The translations under genes were made by a program, and so were the position numbers. Below are positions 25,207 to 38,500 of a stretch of 64,000 nucleotides of DNA, piece after piece. Source of the DNA: Dirofilaria immitis (lineage: Eukaryota; Nematoda; Chromadorea; Rhabditida; Onchocercidae); assembly GCA_024305405.1 (NCBI GenBank), contig JAKNDB010000107.1:4944501-5008500 (forward strand), in the 5' to 3' direction. Position 1 is the stretch's first letter. Each line of letters starts with the position of its first letter. Below the pieces are notes generated by a model. The model saw only the letters and a list, made by a program, of their open reading frames with translations, did not search any database and had not been told where the DNA came from.

Positions 25207-27752
25207 TTAAGCAGTAAGGAAATCTTTCTTCAATTTTCCCATGAATGCTTTCTTTTCTGCATGTGTTTGGAACCGGCCGTGACCAAACTTGGAGCTTGTA
25301 TCGATCCATTTCAAATTAATTTTCTCGTAAGCAAAACGTTTCGTCTGTGCAATTAAAGATTTTCTCAGTGTGATAGGTCTTTTCTTTGAACCCATACAGC
25401 AACCCCGAATAAGAATGAAATCTTGGTTCACCAATCCGTAATGCGGAAATCCTCCCTAGAATTTTATAATGATATAAAGCAAAAAAAAAAAAAATTATTT
25501 GATTGTATGAGAAAAATCAAGCAAGTTGAATTAATTGCATTCAGTTTTGCATTCTCAGCACATTAACACTCTGAATTGCAGACTAGTGTCATCATTATGC
25601 GATTGGATCTCATATCACCTTCATTTACTTACAAAACCATTTTACTCACCATGGGATTAATGCTCTTCTCCGTTACATCATACTCTGTACCACCATTTCT
25701 TTTGCCCTCCTCGATTAGACAAGATTTTCCTATTCGATAAATCTTCTTATTGACTTCCGTACGATGATGATAACCTTTCTGACCCGCGCGAGCTACCGTA
25801 AACTGTACACGAGATGGATGCCAAGCTCCGATACAAGCGACCTAAATTAGAATATTTATAAATATTACTAGACAAGCGGAAAAACTATTTCTTTTCTCAA
25901 AGAGTAAAGCGGCTCAGTTTCAGTATATCAACACAAGATATTCAGTCCACTACTTTCAAATTTTCGTTTAATTCATCATTGCCAGCGAATTAGTGTAGAA
26001 TATAACTTCACCTTTCGAAGACCTTTATGTGTCTTTCGTGGAAGTTTTTTGTATGCCAACGACTTGTGACACCTTTGAAACCTTTTCCCTTGGTAACACC
26101 GATAACATCGATCATTTCATCTTGGGCGAACACTGAATCCACTGGCACCTGAGCGTGAAAATCGATTCTGCTTTCTTTAATAAAAGATAAGTAAAAATAT
26201 TTGCATGTCAATAATTTCAAAAATAATCAACCTGTTTTTCGAAATGTTCATAAGCCCAATCAACTTTTTCGGGGATTGTACCGCCATTTATTTGTATTTC
26301 CATTATGTGCGCCTTTTTCTCCCGATGTTTCATAACTTTCATCTGCAAATTCGAGAGAACAAAGTATTTTATTTAAAGCACATGGAAAGCAAATGAACAA
26401 AAGATCAAAAAAATTCTCTTCCCTCCTTTCCCACAAACAAACCTGAGTGTGCGCGATGATGCGAATCATAGAACAATATTTCTTCATCTTGGCCAAATCA
26501 GCTTGTATTGATTTAATTCCATCTTCATCCTGCCACTTCTTCGCATGCTTTTGAAATGCCTTCTTTTGGATGAGTTCCTGTGGAATACGAGAACTCTAAC
26601 AGTGTAAAAGCAAAGAACAAATGCTCCACGCTTCTTACGCCGTTTCTATGGCCTTCATGTTACGCCAAAAACATATGTAACAGCGGAAGGTCGGTCCTCT
26701 TAAGTTCGAAATTACTACTCATGCAAAAGCAGAGGAGAGTATTTTCGGTAGTATTTTCAAACATTATGCAGCGCAGTAATCAATTTCACTTAAATTGTCA
26801 TATAGTAACAGTGAGCCAAATATGACATAATCATCATTTACAAGAAATGAAAGCTCAGAAGGAAGGCAGCATATACTGGACTGCTGGTATCTTCACAATT
26901 AATAAGTCCCTCAGTCTCTCATCACAGCTTTCAGGACATTTTCTTTTGGTTATAAAGAGCACCCTAGAATAGAACTCGTCAGACTCATTTGTACATCATT
27001 TTACCACGACACTATATAAGCATTCTCCTATCGTGAATTTAACTACTGTTATTTCGTGGTTCCAATCGAAGCCCTCTAATCACCTCGCAATATAGAAATC
27101 CGTGTGTAAAACCGGATGCCTCTTCAAACTCCAAATATTCATTCATCCTTTAACTATCAATATCATAGAGAAAATTATTGGACCTAAGTAAGCATACCAA
27201 TTTTTGTAAAAACGCCGTCGGCAATCTTCTGACAGATGTTCAGCCCACACTGTCTTAAACTGTCGCGGACCACGCGGGGTATCGATGTATCCTACCACAC
27301 CAACGATGATCATCGGAGGAGTTTCCAAAACTGTTACTGCCTCGACAACTTCCTTTTATTGACTTTTGATCCTGGCTTATCTACCTATAATGTACTGCAT
27401 CATTAATAACTACAAAACCACAAGATGAATAGGCAGGACACAAATGAAAACACTCAGTCCAATAGGGAACATTTTATAGCTCATCACTATGTTATTCATA
27501 TAATAGTCAATGAATTCATCATTGTGCATCGTACATTAATCCGAACAGTAAAAAGTCAAAACGAGGAAATGATACCTCACGAACAATATGAGTCATGCCA
27601 GCCTTAAAGCCTATAAATGCGGTCAGATGAATTGGTTTCGAAGGATCATCTTTCGGGAAAGCCTTGACCTTCCCACGATGGCGCTTCGAGCGCTTTTTCG
27701 GTGTAAAACCCATCGATCCATGTCGTGGAGCAGAAAATTTACGATGAGACAT
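25207..27752 (-). CDS. rpl-3: 60S ribosomal protein L3 (uL3), seven exons
   Basis: Core large-subunit protein near the peptidyl-transferase centre. Exons in coding order: 27752-27576, 27384-27198, 26577-26443, 26342-26232, 26148-26012, 25841-25650, 25455-25207. It starts [16 protein letters not shown] and ends [15 protein letters not shown]. Hallmarks are [38 protein letters not shown] and [20 protein letters not shown]. As read, three single bases are missing: in a T4 at 27354-27357 (needed for VNKKEVVEAV), at the donor CC at 27197-27198 (restores YKNW and the normal spacing to KKAF), and in a T6 at 26045-26050 (restores [15 protein letters not shown]). With them the protein is 396 aa, close to the 400 or so of other animals. 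Loss of L3 would be lethal, so these are best read as sequence errors. An alternative exon 3 start at 26593 avoids one error but replaces the conserved Trp. Confidence 0.95.
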
Positions 27753-30700
27753 CGCAAGTCCAATTAACTAAAAATTAATCCATTTCCATAACTGCTTTAA
27801 AGTTTATCTTAAGCATGCAATTAATATGCAGAAAGAGAAAATAATTCTATATCTATAGAATTCTACCATTTATTAGTGGAATATACACCATAATACTTAA
27901 CTAACAAAAATCAAAACAAATGGTTTATGGCATGAATCTCCTTCAATATCAATTGTTGCGCTAAACTCAACATTCATTTATAACTTCAATCAACAGAGAT
28001 ATGTAAAACCAAATATTGTAACTACGAGAAAGAGAATAAAATTTATCCAACAAATGTATTTCCTGATGCAGAAAATGGAAGGCAATTCAAAATAGAATAA
28101 TTTGTTTTAACAAATTTTTGTCATTCTCTGAATGAGAGTCTATATAAATTACAAGCAACATCTACTCTTTCTCCACCAAAATACGATAGCATTAAAAATT
28201 TATTTAATATTGTGAAAATATCGTAATGACTTGTCCAAAACTATCGAGGAAGAATAGGAATTTTTGTTCTCATGCATTGTTATGGAATGGAAATATTTCA
28301 ATATTGAGAAAACTAGAGTGACTCGGAAAGGATTGAAAATTTACAAAATATTTCCCTTCCACTAAAAAAATCATTTCCATTTTAAATTAATTCCTTAAAA
28401 TGGAATTCATTATTTCAGAAGCCGACTCGGAATCCACATATTAGAATCTTTTCCTATTCTGTTTAAAGCGCACTCCTTGTCATTTTTAATGAGACATAGC
28501 GACGAAAATGTTATTTTTTCCCCTAGAAAGACTTTTCCCTATATAATTAGCTTTTTGAACTCTTTGTAATTAAAATATTCAGGACAGGAAAATCTACCCC
28601 AAAATTTTGGAGGAACTGAAGGAAATTTATAACTACGACCATAGTGAACCATAAAATTTGGCTTTCGCATGTCCATAGAGATTTTAACAACCCACCCCAC
28701 CACAAAATCACTAAAAACCTTATCCCATCTGCGTACGTCACGCCACCGTCCACACACAACAGAACACAACAGAAGCCTTCCGAACAACAATCCTACTAAC
28801 TAAAACAAATCTACATTGCTCCAGGATTTTTAGGGACCTACTACAGCGAGCAAAGTATCAGTCCAAAATCAAATTTCATTAATACAGCTTCATAGCTCAC
28901 AAATCAGAATATTATGTTACTTTGACAAAAATGAAAACAAATCTCTCCTCATCGTATTTATATAATTTAGATGATGAGATATCAGGGAATCCGTTCATTG
29001 TCTAGTTGTGAAGAAATTTTAATGCAAAGATTATCGTGCTTTTATTACTTCATCACATCTTTGATCGTACAAGTTAATCTGATTATACTAACCGTTAATC
29101 TCCTACATTCAACAAATGTTAGAATGACTTATTGCTTTTTTCTTTCTATTTTATTCTTCAAAAATATGACTTATCTAATCATATATTAAGTTCTAATTAA
29201 GATCGTTAATAAGTATATTTAGCTCACATTGCTATGATGAATATAATATGTTGCAAAATAATAGTGCTAATACATGATAAAATTTTTACTGATGTTACGT
29301 TCTCTCCTCAAAAAAATATAGGAATGAGAATTGGAAATCTTACAATTTTACCTTTTCTTTAAAAAATTTTTAGAGTAAAAATACTATAAAGTTTTAAAAA
29401 GTAACGATAACAAATTGATATAGTTTTTATTTTGTTCATTTATTAATGCACAATTTATATTAGAAATAAATAAATTAAATCATCTTGTCAACTATACTGG
29501 AATTTTAATGTAAGAAATAACGTCTTAGAAGAATTAATTAAAAGTATTATTCATTTTTAAATGAAATTTTTAATATAAATTATATAGCATTACATCATTG
29601 ATTTTTCAAGCTGATCAAAAACCAGATTGATAATTGATTGATTTAACTGATTCTCTTTTATCACATGAAAGCTTACATAATTTTTTGATAATGGATATAA
29701 TATATCATGATCCCTTTCGATTATTTTTTTCCAATTTGCTTAAGTTAAATCCATGAAATTCATTCTCTGTCTCGACGAAATTTTTTTATTTTTAAAAGAT
29801 TTCTATAAATTTAAAACAGCATAATGGGAAAATTATCGGCAACTAAGTATCAATCAAATAATTATAAGACTAAAGATCAGTTATCTTGAATTAAGTACTT
29901 ATAATAATAAGTCGATTTGAAATGAATGTACAATCACTTAGAATAAGTATTTATTCCAATTCGAAGTAACTGAACATAAGTCTTATATTTAGATGATTAA
30001 TACTTAGTTATATTATCCCTTTTTCTTTTATTTGAACTTTCAATTGAATTTTACTTTTTAGCAAATTTAGGAAATAAAGTGATTTAATAAATGCTTAATT
30101 TTTTTCGAATAAATCTTGATGAAATTTGTCATTTTCATAGATCCGTAACACGGCATAAAGTCAAATCTTATTAAGTGAAGCAATAAGAAGAATAAGTTTC
30201 TAGAAGATCAGATTTTAATAGAAGTAAAACAAAAGATCTATTCAATTCGTCGGCTAAACGCAAATTAAATCAAAGTTATCATTAACGAAAATGAACTATA
30301 AATCAAATTAAATTTAATTGTTTTTTAAATGATATATTTTTGTCCATTAGCTATTCTAATAATTCTAAATTTAATTTTTTCGAAGAAATTTGCTGTTCAT
30401 TTTCTCAACGCAGTTATTTCTCTAATACCAGCTATTTTTAATTATTATACAAATTCCTTTCACTATTTTTTTGTAATATCGATTATATCTTAATCTATCA
30501 TTTAAATTAATCAATAGCCTTATATTAATTTATATTTAATTAAGTGCATGCAAACTTATTGAAAATCACAAAATATATCCGCATCAATAAAAAATATGAA
30601 TCAAAACGATATTCATTCAAAACTTTTAACGTATTTTTCTTTGTATCATTATTGCAGTTTCTTGAAAAATCACTTCTGCATATTTAATATGATCATAATT

Positions 30701-31891
30701 TTAGCCAGCGCTCGTTCAATTAAACTAATGAACCGATAACAAATGAATTTAAATTTGAAGTATTTCCGAGCTTTTTCCTAGCAATTCATAATATCAGTAA
30801 TATTCCCACAATGCAGAAATGAATGATAAAGATTGACTTTAATGATAAACCAAGAAAAAAACAAACAAAAAAGGAGAAAGTGTCATTGATGGGATTGTGG
30901 TTAAGAGAATGGAATGAAAAAGGAGAAAATGTAATTAACAGATTTATGGTTGAGAGAATTTGTAAGTGCAAGTTTATATGGTGAAAAATGTTTATCAACT
31001 ATATCCTTGTATTCCCGACAGTATTGTATATTTGCACTGATTCATCAAAAAATTTAGATCAATATAGTGTGATATCATTCAATATTTTCATGTTTTAGAG
31101 ATGATCAGTTTAAGATAAAAAATTGATTTCGTCTCAATTTTGATATATTTCTGATGAAACTCTCATTCAAATTTTTGTTTCTGAGATATTTCATCTATGT
31201 TCCCGATATTTTTTTATTTTTGAATATCTAATTCTCATTTTTATTCATTTCAATATAACATGTTTTTCAATATTAATAGATTTCTGAATTTTAATCAGTT
31301 CAATTGATAACGATGGATTTAAATTTTTATTCATTTATTTTCCTTTTAACTTTAACTTTTATTTGATTTTAATATTTTTAGAAATAATTAATCATTTTTC
31401 ATAAATTTTTAAATTACTCCTTCCATCACATTGAATATAATCAAATTTTCTCTGTTTTTTTCATCTCTTATTTAGAAAGGAAGTAAAAATTTTACTCATT
31501 TTTTTTCTTTTCTTCTTTTTTACTCTATTATCACAGAATGCTCTCTTTTACCTCATCTTTTTCTTTGTATTGCAAATACTTCACCAAATTTCTCAGTTTT
31601 AATCGATTCAATTGACAATTGTATGCGAAATATCGATCATCTTATCAAACCAATGATACAATTTTTCTTTGATTTTATCATTTCTCATTTAACATTTGAA
31701 GATATTTAATTATAAGAAAAAAATGGAATATTTAATCGAAAATGTAAATTGAAATATTACATTAGCTATATTTAATGATTTTTAGTTTTATTTGAAATAA
31801 TTGGCGGGGCATATTAGTATCTTTTGCTTGCAATATTTTATCATACTTTCATAAATCGAATTATTAGTTATAACTGATAACCAATTTTAGA
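27753..31891. other. Divergent intergenic region between rpl-3 and the MOLO-1-like gene
   Basis: About 4.1 kb. The rpl-3 promoter must lie at its left end. A GC-richer island at about 28530-28800 has overlapping minus-strand open frames of 83 and 70 codons with no recognised family. A long imperfect hairpin sits at 29841-30009. Otherwise AT-rich with no supported gene. Confidence 0.45.
29841..30009. mobile_element. MITE-like hairpin element with arms of about 60 bp
   Basis: The left end reads aactaagtatcaatca and the right end reads, in reverse complement, aactaagtattaatca. The similarity continues inward for about 60 bases per arm (ataagac, cagtta and gaatt blocks in the same order) with a central loop. 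A non-coding 169-bp unit made almost wholly of two inverted arms is typical of a miniature inverted-repeat transposable element. I could not confirm a target-site duplication. Confidence 0.6.
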
Positions 31892-34823
31892 ATGTGGGAT
31901 TATAAATTATTAGTAATATTACTTATTATTCAATTTTATTCTGCTCAACAACAAAGAATCGATAATTTTCCCAATCCTCGAACCAATGGTTACAATAAAT
32001 GCGGATTAAAATCGAAAGGATATGTGTGTGATCCAGATAAAGTTACCTTTTTTTTTTTGCTGTTTTTCATCCTACCAATCAATTATTTCTATTCTATTAA
32101 GTTTTCATTTATTTATTTGAAATAATTTTCAAAAAATTTTAAAACTAATACAGAAATTTTATTGATAAAAAACAATATTTGGTTAAATTTGATAACTATC
32201 ATACATCCAAGATTCTAGCTTCCATACCTGTAGGATTATTCAAAAAAATAGAAAAAATAAAAACAAAAATAAAATTGTTGAAATTTGAAGGAATGATAGA
32301 TGATTGAAGAATGATAAATGATAAAATTCATGATGCTTCTTCGAATCCTTAGTAATCATTTATTTCAGATGCCTCACATTAGTATTTATAACTTCAAAAT
32401 ATTTCATTATTGAAATATTTATTGTAATAAAAATTTTAAAAAATATTCTAGCAACTTAGTGAGCAAGAAAGATATCGATTAAATAATGATTTGCTTCAAT
32501 TATCACGACGAACATCAGTTGATCAAAGTGCGGACTTTTGCATTACAAAAGGTGTTGATGCTACGTTATTCATCACAAAAGAGGTAATCAAAATATTTTG
32601 AATTTATAGAAATATTTGTGTGAAGAAATTTTAATAAGAAATAAGTAAAATTTGTTCCATTTCTTTTTTTTACAATTTCCGAATTATTTTTATCCTCTTT
32701 ATGGTAAATATTGGAAATAGTATGATATTTCGATAAATATTCATCGAAGATTTAATGGTCATATCTGATTTGTAATATTAAAAGTTTCATATTATTTACA
32801 TAATCTCAAATCTCAACACTTTTGCTCTATCAATGTTATCAATCTCAAATTTTGTCATGATAAATTTATTTAGCTTATATGTTAAAAATTACTCAAATGA
32901 TAAGACTTCGAATTTTTTTAAAATTTAAATTTAATTTGGAATTATTGGAAATATTAGGGAAGTCATCGTAAAATCGAATTTTAACAGATTTAGCTGTTAA
33001 AATTCGATTTTTTAAACTATTTTTTTTTTCAATATAGTTTCTATCAATTTTGGTAAAAAATATAATTTAAAACATTATTAAAGTTTTTTGGTCGGTGAAG
33101 CTAAAATTGTTGAAGAATTAATTTTGTATAATAAAAATTTTCTAAATGCTAAAATTTTGAAATTTTATTAAAAAATTTAATTTAAAATTATAAAAAATGC
33201 CAAAAAGTCATCGAATGATAGCAAATGGATATAAATATTTTTAGGGTAATGAACAATTAGCACATCAGCTCAATACTGTTTGGGCTATCGATGGACAATG
33301 TAAAAAATCTCTCGTTTTCGTCCTCTCGACCATTGACCATCGGTTATATTATTCGGCCGATGAACGTGCTCCTATATGTTTGTTTGTTTATTTTTACAAA
33401 ATTTTCTAATCAACCTTTTGCTTCAACTATAATTAGATAGGATAGAAATTATGGGAATTTTTTCTTTTTGTCTTCAAAGTTTCATTAATTACATAAATTT
33501 ATTGCAGTGGATTGATCGGTGGGATTAACTTATCCCAATTATCAACAATTTAGTCAATTAAGTGAATTAAAAGAGCAATTTAATGATTACATTTATGATT
33601 AAATAGATAATCATTACATCTATTTTTGCTTAACTTTTATTCTGGCTAAATAGATTCATGATAAAAGTTTAACCACACTCATAATTTAGTAAAAAAATTA
33701 AAACATTATAAACATTTACAATTTTTTCAGACAATCCATCATCTCTTAATAACTTCTCATATTCAAATATTTGTGATAACAATCTAGTTAAAAGTATTAT
33801 AAAATAAATGAAAGACCATATGCTCATAATTCATTAGTATATAGAAATCATTATTTATTTAACAAAGTTTGTTTTCTTTTTCGAACAATAATTTTCAGCT
33901 TTTTTAAATTCATCCAATTGGTCAGATTGCTAATGATTCGGATTACTTCATTACTATCAACAAATTTCATTATGTTATCCAAAATTAATCATTTTTTGAT
34001 ATACTGTCGTGATTCCTATAAATGTTAACGGTAATTATAATTTTTAATGAGAGATGATGCAGTATAAAGGTGAAGTATCATATTTAAAGATATGATTTAA
34101 TCTCTTATTTTATGCTTAAATACGATTAGAAATATGTCAAGGGATGTATACGTTTGACATGGCATTAATAATATTAGTAAAAAAATTATAAATTATGTAT
34201 ATCGAGAAAATAATTTCATGTCTGCATATTTTAAGCATATTATTTATAAGTTATTTGGTTTGAATTAAAATTAATTTAATTTTTAGCTGCCAACAGTTTT
34301 AAAACAATAGTTAGTGAATATCAGGAACTCTTAAACGAAGGTAAATTTACGACAGCTTTAACGTCAATATTTATGAAACTCGGTGAATCTATTCAAGACA
34401 ACAATAAAGAAAGAATAAAACCAGGTTATTTATTCTTGTAAAGTTCTGAATTTTGAACAATCAAATGTTTATGTAATGAGAATGAAAACTCTTTTATAAA
34501 ACACAAATTTATATATTTCTCAAAAGAATTTTTCTTTTATTGTAGATCATTCCATATTAAAACACATTGATGCGTGGAAGCTCACTTTTTTTAATTTTCG
34601 AATTGAACCATTAGAAAAAAAAGAATGAATGTCAAACTTTTGAAATAACACTCTTCAGTTATATGAATATTGAATGACCATCTAAACAAAGTGATATTTT
34701 AAATTCTAAACAATTTTAGATAATATGCATGAAAGAGAGAATTCAACGGCTGCTCCCGAAATAAGTACTTTCGCATATTTTATGATAATTTCATTAATTG
34801 CCTTACAGTTACCCACTGCGTAA
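31892..34823 (+). CDS. MOLO-1-like (modulator of levamisole receptor) membrane protein, five exons
   Basis: In C. elegans MOLO-1 is a single-pass auxiliary subunit of levamisole-sensitive acetylcholine receptors. Exons: 31892-32041, 32452-32583, 33245-33377, 34287-34424, 34720-34823. All phases agree and the product is 218 aa. It has a signal peptide (residues 1-18, hydrophobic to FYSA), then FPNPRTNGYNKCGLKSKGYV, CDPDKQLSEQERYRLN, ADFCITKGVDATLFI, a TPM-like region to LYYSADERAP, then SEYQELLNEGKFTTAL. A short C-terminal membrane segment (FAYFMIISLIALQLPTA) comes in the last exon. The pattern of FPNP, CG, CDPD and ALT-LG matches the MOLO1 family as I know it. A tttag acceptor ends one base before the ATG, suggesting spliced-leader addition. 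An alternative last exon lies at 34546-34628. Receptor partnership is inferred from the family only. Confidence 0.75.
32970..33011. repeat. Perfect 18-bp inverted repeat in a MOLO-1-like intron
   Basis: Left arm 32970-32987 (aaaatcgaattttaacag) and right arm 32994-33011 are exact reverse complements separated by six bases (atttag). This compact hairpin could be a small transposable remnant or an intronic RNA fold. Confidence 0.9.
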
Positions 34824-35568
34824 TAATAATTCATTGTAATGTTATTGCAATAATAGAATCTAGATAGTTTCAAAAATGTTTACTAATTTATGGTATATGA
34901 AAATTGTGATTTCAAATAATCTAATCTAGCCGTTGTTGACAATGAGATTTTATCCAAATGTTTCTGAATTATATTTCAGTTATCTTCCGTCTCTTAAAAA
35001 CGCCTTTCTTCCCCACCTTTCTTTTTGCCTTCATTCTATTATATTAAAATTAAACACTTCTCCATAAAAAAATTTAGAAGACTGTTTGTCGAAAAAAATA
35101 AATCAATTAAACTAAGAAACAAAGGTAATTGATTTTATGTGATCGTTTCAAGATCATATTCATAATTTGTGAGGAAAGAATTCAGAAAAGTGAGGAATTT
35201 TTTGATCATGCAATCAAAAGCATTCAGATTAGCAATTGATTTCAATTAACATTTTTTACGAAAATATATGTTCAGTCCTAACTAGTGCTATCTTCGCGTC
35301 ATGATAAGATGACAAGGCGAATTTTATGCATGAGCCAAATAAATTTTGAACTTTATACGATTTTTCATTAACCAAAAGCAAAATATTTTTTGGAATATAG
35401 GGAGGTGGAGATTAACATTGATAAGGCAAGAACAAAATAACGTTATATTCTTATGGCACAAATATACAAACAAATAATTCCGTTTCTGTAAGCTCTCTTG
35501 AGTTCTTATAATATTGAGGCAGGAAAGAATAAACTTTACCCTTAAAATGGCTATAAATCTTGATCATA
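34824..35568. other. 3'-to-3' spacer between MOLO-1-like gene and AATF
   Basis: Convergent gene ends; no coding signal recognised. It should hold both 3' untranslated regions. Confidence 0.5.
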
Positions 35569-38500
35569 TCAGATTTTGCTCAAATAATTCTTTTCAAGTA
35601 AAAATATATTCATCTTTGCGTTTTTATCAAATACGAAACATAACTGACGATTGATAAATTTGAAATAAATCAAAATCTTTCGAAATTTGTAGTCACTGAA
35701 AATAAAATCAAAATGAATAGCGTTATCATGAGGAAAACAAAGACTTAAATAACTGATTTCTTTTTCATGACTCCATGTTGCCTTTTCAGCCATCGACGGA
35801 AAGAAATTTACTAGTTTTGGAATCACCACATATCGTATCTTACGGCCCTTTGATGCTTTTGTATCGACTTTTTTCTTTTCGATCGCTTCTGTCGCAATTT
35901 CTCTATTTCTAACCATTGCCTTGAATGACGTATATTAATAGCTGTGTTAATTATAATTAATGAAAAATGATAAAATTTATATTATTAAAATCATATATTC
36001 CTGTATGCAACAGTGTATTTCTTTCTCCGATCAATTGAAAGCGGTAGACTGATAATATATGAACGATTAAAAAGATTATGAAACCTAAAAAAATACACGA
36101 GTGTAACTTTAGTAGAAGACAATACAGAAACAAATAAAGCAGCAAAATGTATTACTTTTTTCTTATCAAAAATAAAAGTCAGTATATTTAAATAACAGAA
36201 TATTTCAAGTCTTCCTACGACGTCATTATCTTAAAAACATTGTTTTTTAAACCTCACTAAGAAACTTTTACCTGCTCATTTCGACAGGATCTACCACATT
36301 AGCTGATTTTTTTCTATAAGTTCTTTCAATAGTTGTTGGTAAAAATCATCATCATCAAATATTTCCGCGTCGTAATTGTTCTAAAATCAATTAGTAAGTT
36401 AGTAATTTGAAAATATATTCTGAAATAAAATTATTCATATGCAAGAAAATCTTTCATATTTATTTGATCTAAAGAAACAATAATTCGATCTACTCACACT
36501 TTCATCGCTTCCGATTCTATCGATATCATGTCGCTTCATTTGAGTTCGACGTAACAATCGATGTTTTTCATTCATTATCTATAAAAAAATCAATATATGC
36601 AAAACTATTATTTATGCATATTTACATCTCAGAATTAGCTTCGGTCGGAAACAACGCTGATTAGAACAACAAACCAGTAGTAGAAACATGATGCGTATCG
36701 TATTAATTGCTGAAAAACACCATTGAATTAGCAATCAATGTAAAAGGACTCCATTAAAAAGAAAGAAAAAAAACCTGTTCAATCTGCTTTAGTACAGCAG
36801 ATTCAAAAGCACTGAAATCCTTTTTCTTGTTTTTCACTATACCAATATTAATCAGTGTTGTTCTTTCGTCCCATTTTGATACCGTAGATGATCTGAATAA
36901 TGAATGTTAAAATTGACTAAAAATTAATGAAAACTTTTCCAACAACTAAAAATAGTTGAAATAAATTAGTCTCACCGAAATGCTGCAAAGTGCTCATGGC
37001 GTTTTTCGTATTCTTTCATTAGCAACGGTATTAGTTTCTTTCTCTTGCCTAAGATTTGTTGGTTTTGATTCACAATTTCGCTGTTGTTCGTGATGCTATA
37101 ACAAATACTAGCTCAATTATTTTCATATTGTTGCATTATTCGCAATTCGCAATATTCTTTCGATAAATAAAAAGCATATAAACCTATCAACAGAAGAAAG
37201 CAGAATATAGTACTGAAATAGTGAAGGAAACTTGCCTTTCATGTGACAAGCAGACATCAGACTCTCCTCCATTCGCTTCAGCGTCAGATTTTATTGCATC
37301 GTTATCTTTCTCATCATCATCGACCGAACTTTCAATTTCTTCATCTTCTGAATCTTGCAATTCTGAAAAACAAATTTAGTTCATCAAACCGAAAATAATT
37401 TCTTAATGCAAATACTGAAATGATTATTTCAAAGAACATACTTTTCTTATCATTATTGTCAAATAGCAAACTTTTCGTCTGCTTCGATGATTTTAACATT
37501 CTATCTTCCATTGTTATAAATATCTCATTCAGCTGTTTTAAGTTCTTTCGTACTGCAAATCATTTTTAAGGAAAAACCAAACTATAAAAAACCGCATAAG
37601 CAAAAAGAAAAAATTTTCATCGGGAAATGATGACTGAATGATGAAAACTGAAATCCTAGCGTCAACGAATAATTCACATAAAAAGATTTATCATGCTACA
37701 AATTTTACAAAAAAAGAATTAAATGATACTAATTCTGCAATTTTTTGCAGTATCGTCATCTGCTAACTGATATAATTTTTTGGCAAGCTGCTCTCTTGGA
37801 AGTTGATTAAATGCTCTCAGTGCTGCATGTGAAAGAATATGCAATTGCATAAGTCGGTCCCACATCATCAATTGCTTTCGAACACTTTCAGCTGCAATTA
37901 AGGAAACGATTCCTAGAAAAAAATACGAAATGAGAGAAACATTTTCAGTATTTCTATTGTTCCATATATTTTTACCTAGGAGCATCAATATTAGTCGGAG
38001 TTGTTCTGCAATGTTTATATGAACTCGCATAATTTTTAAATTTTTAAAAATTTGAAATTGGTTTAAAAATCACGAAAGAGTCAGCTTCAAATCGATCTTA
38101 CCTTCACAGGGTGTATTTAGCTGATTAATTTTCACTGCTTTTACAAAACATTGCAGGTATGGGATAAAACATAAAAATTGATCATATTGTTAAGTAATGT
38201 TAACCTGGTATGATAACTTATTGTAATCTTCTACATACTTGAGTCTCTCTATTTGAACAAAGACACTAAAGGCAGTAAAAAAACCTTTCGCGCATTGCGT
38301 ATCACTCGAGATTGTCATAACACACTTAACAACATCAGTCTCTTTTTCGATTGAGATTGTTCAGAATCTTCTCTCTCTGCAAAATTATAATTGAATTTTC
38401 ATATATTATCCTCCTTTTTGACCGTTAACAATTATTTTACTTTCTGGTGATTATTTTTCAATATCGACGGTCCCTAAAAAATAAAGGAAATTTTTATTTT

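Noticed and set aside
26578..26593. Longer rpl-3 exon 3 start that fixes the phase without a correction
   Set aside because: It replaces the conserved Trp of YKNW with Cys and adds residues that other L3 proteins lack. A one-base correction at the previous donor gives the exact family spacing.
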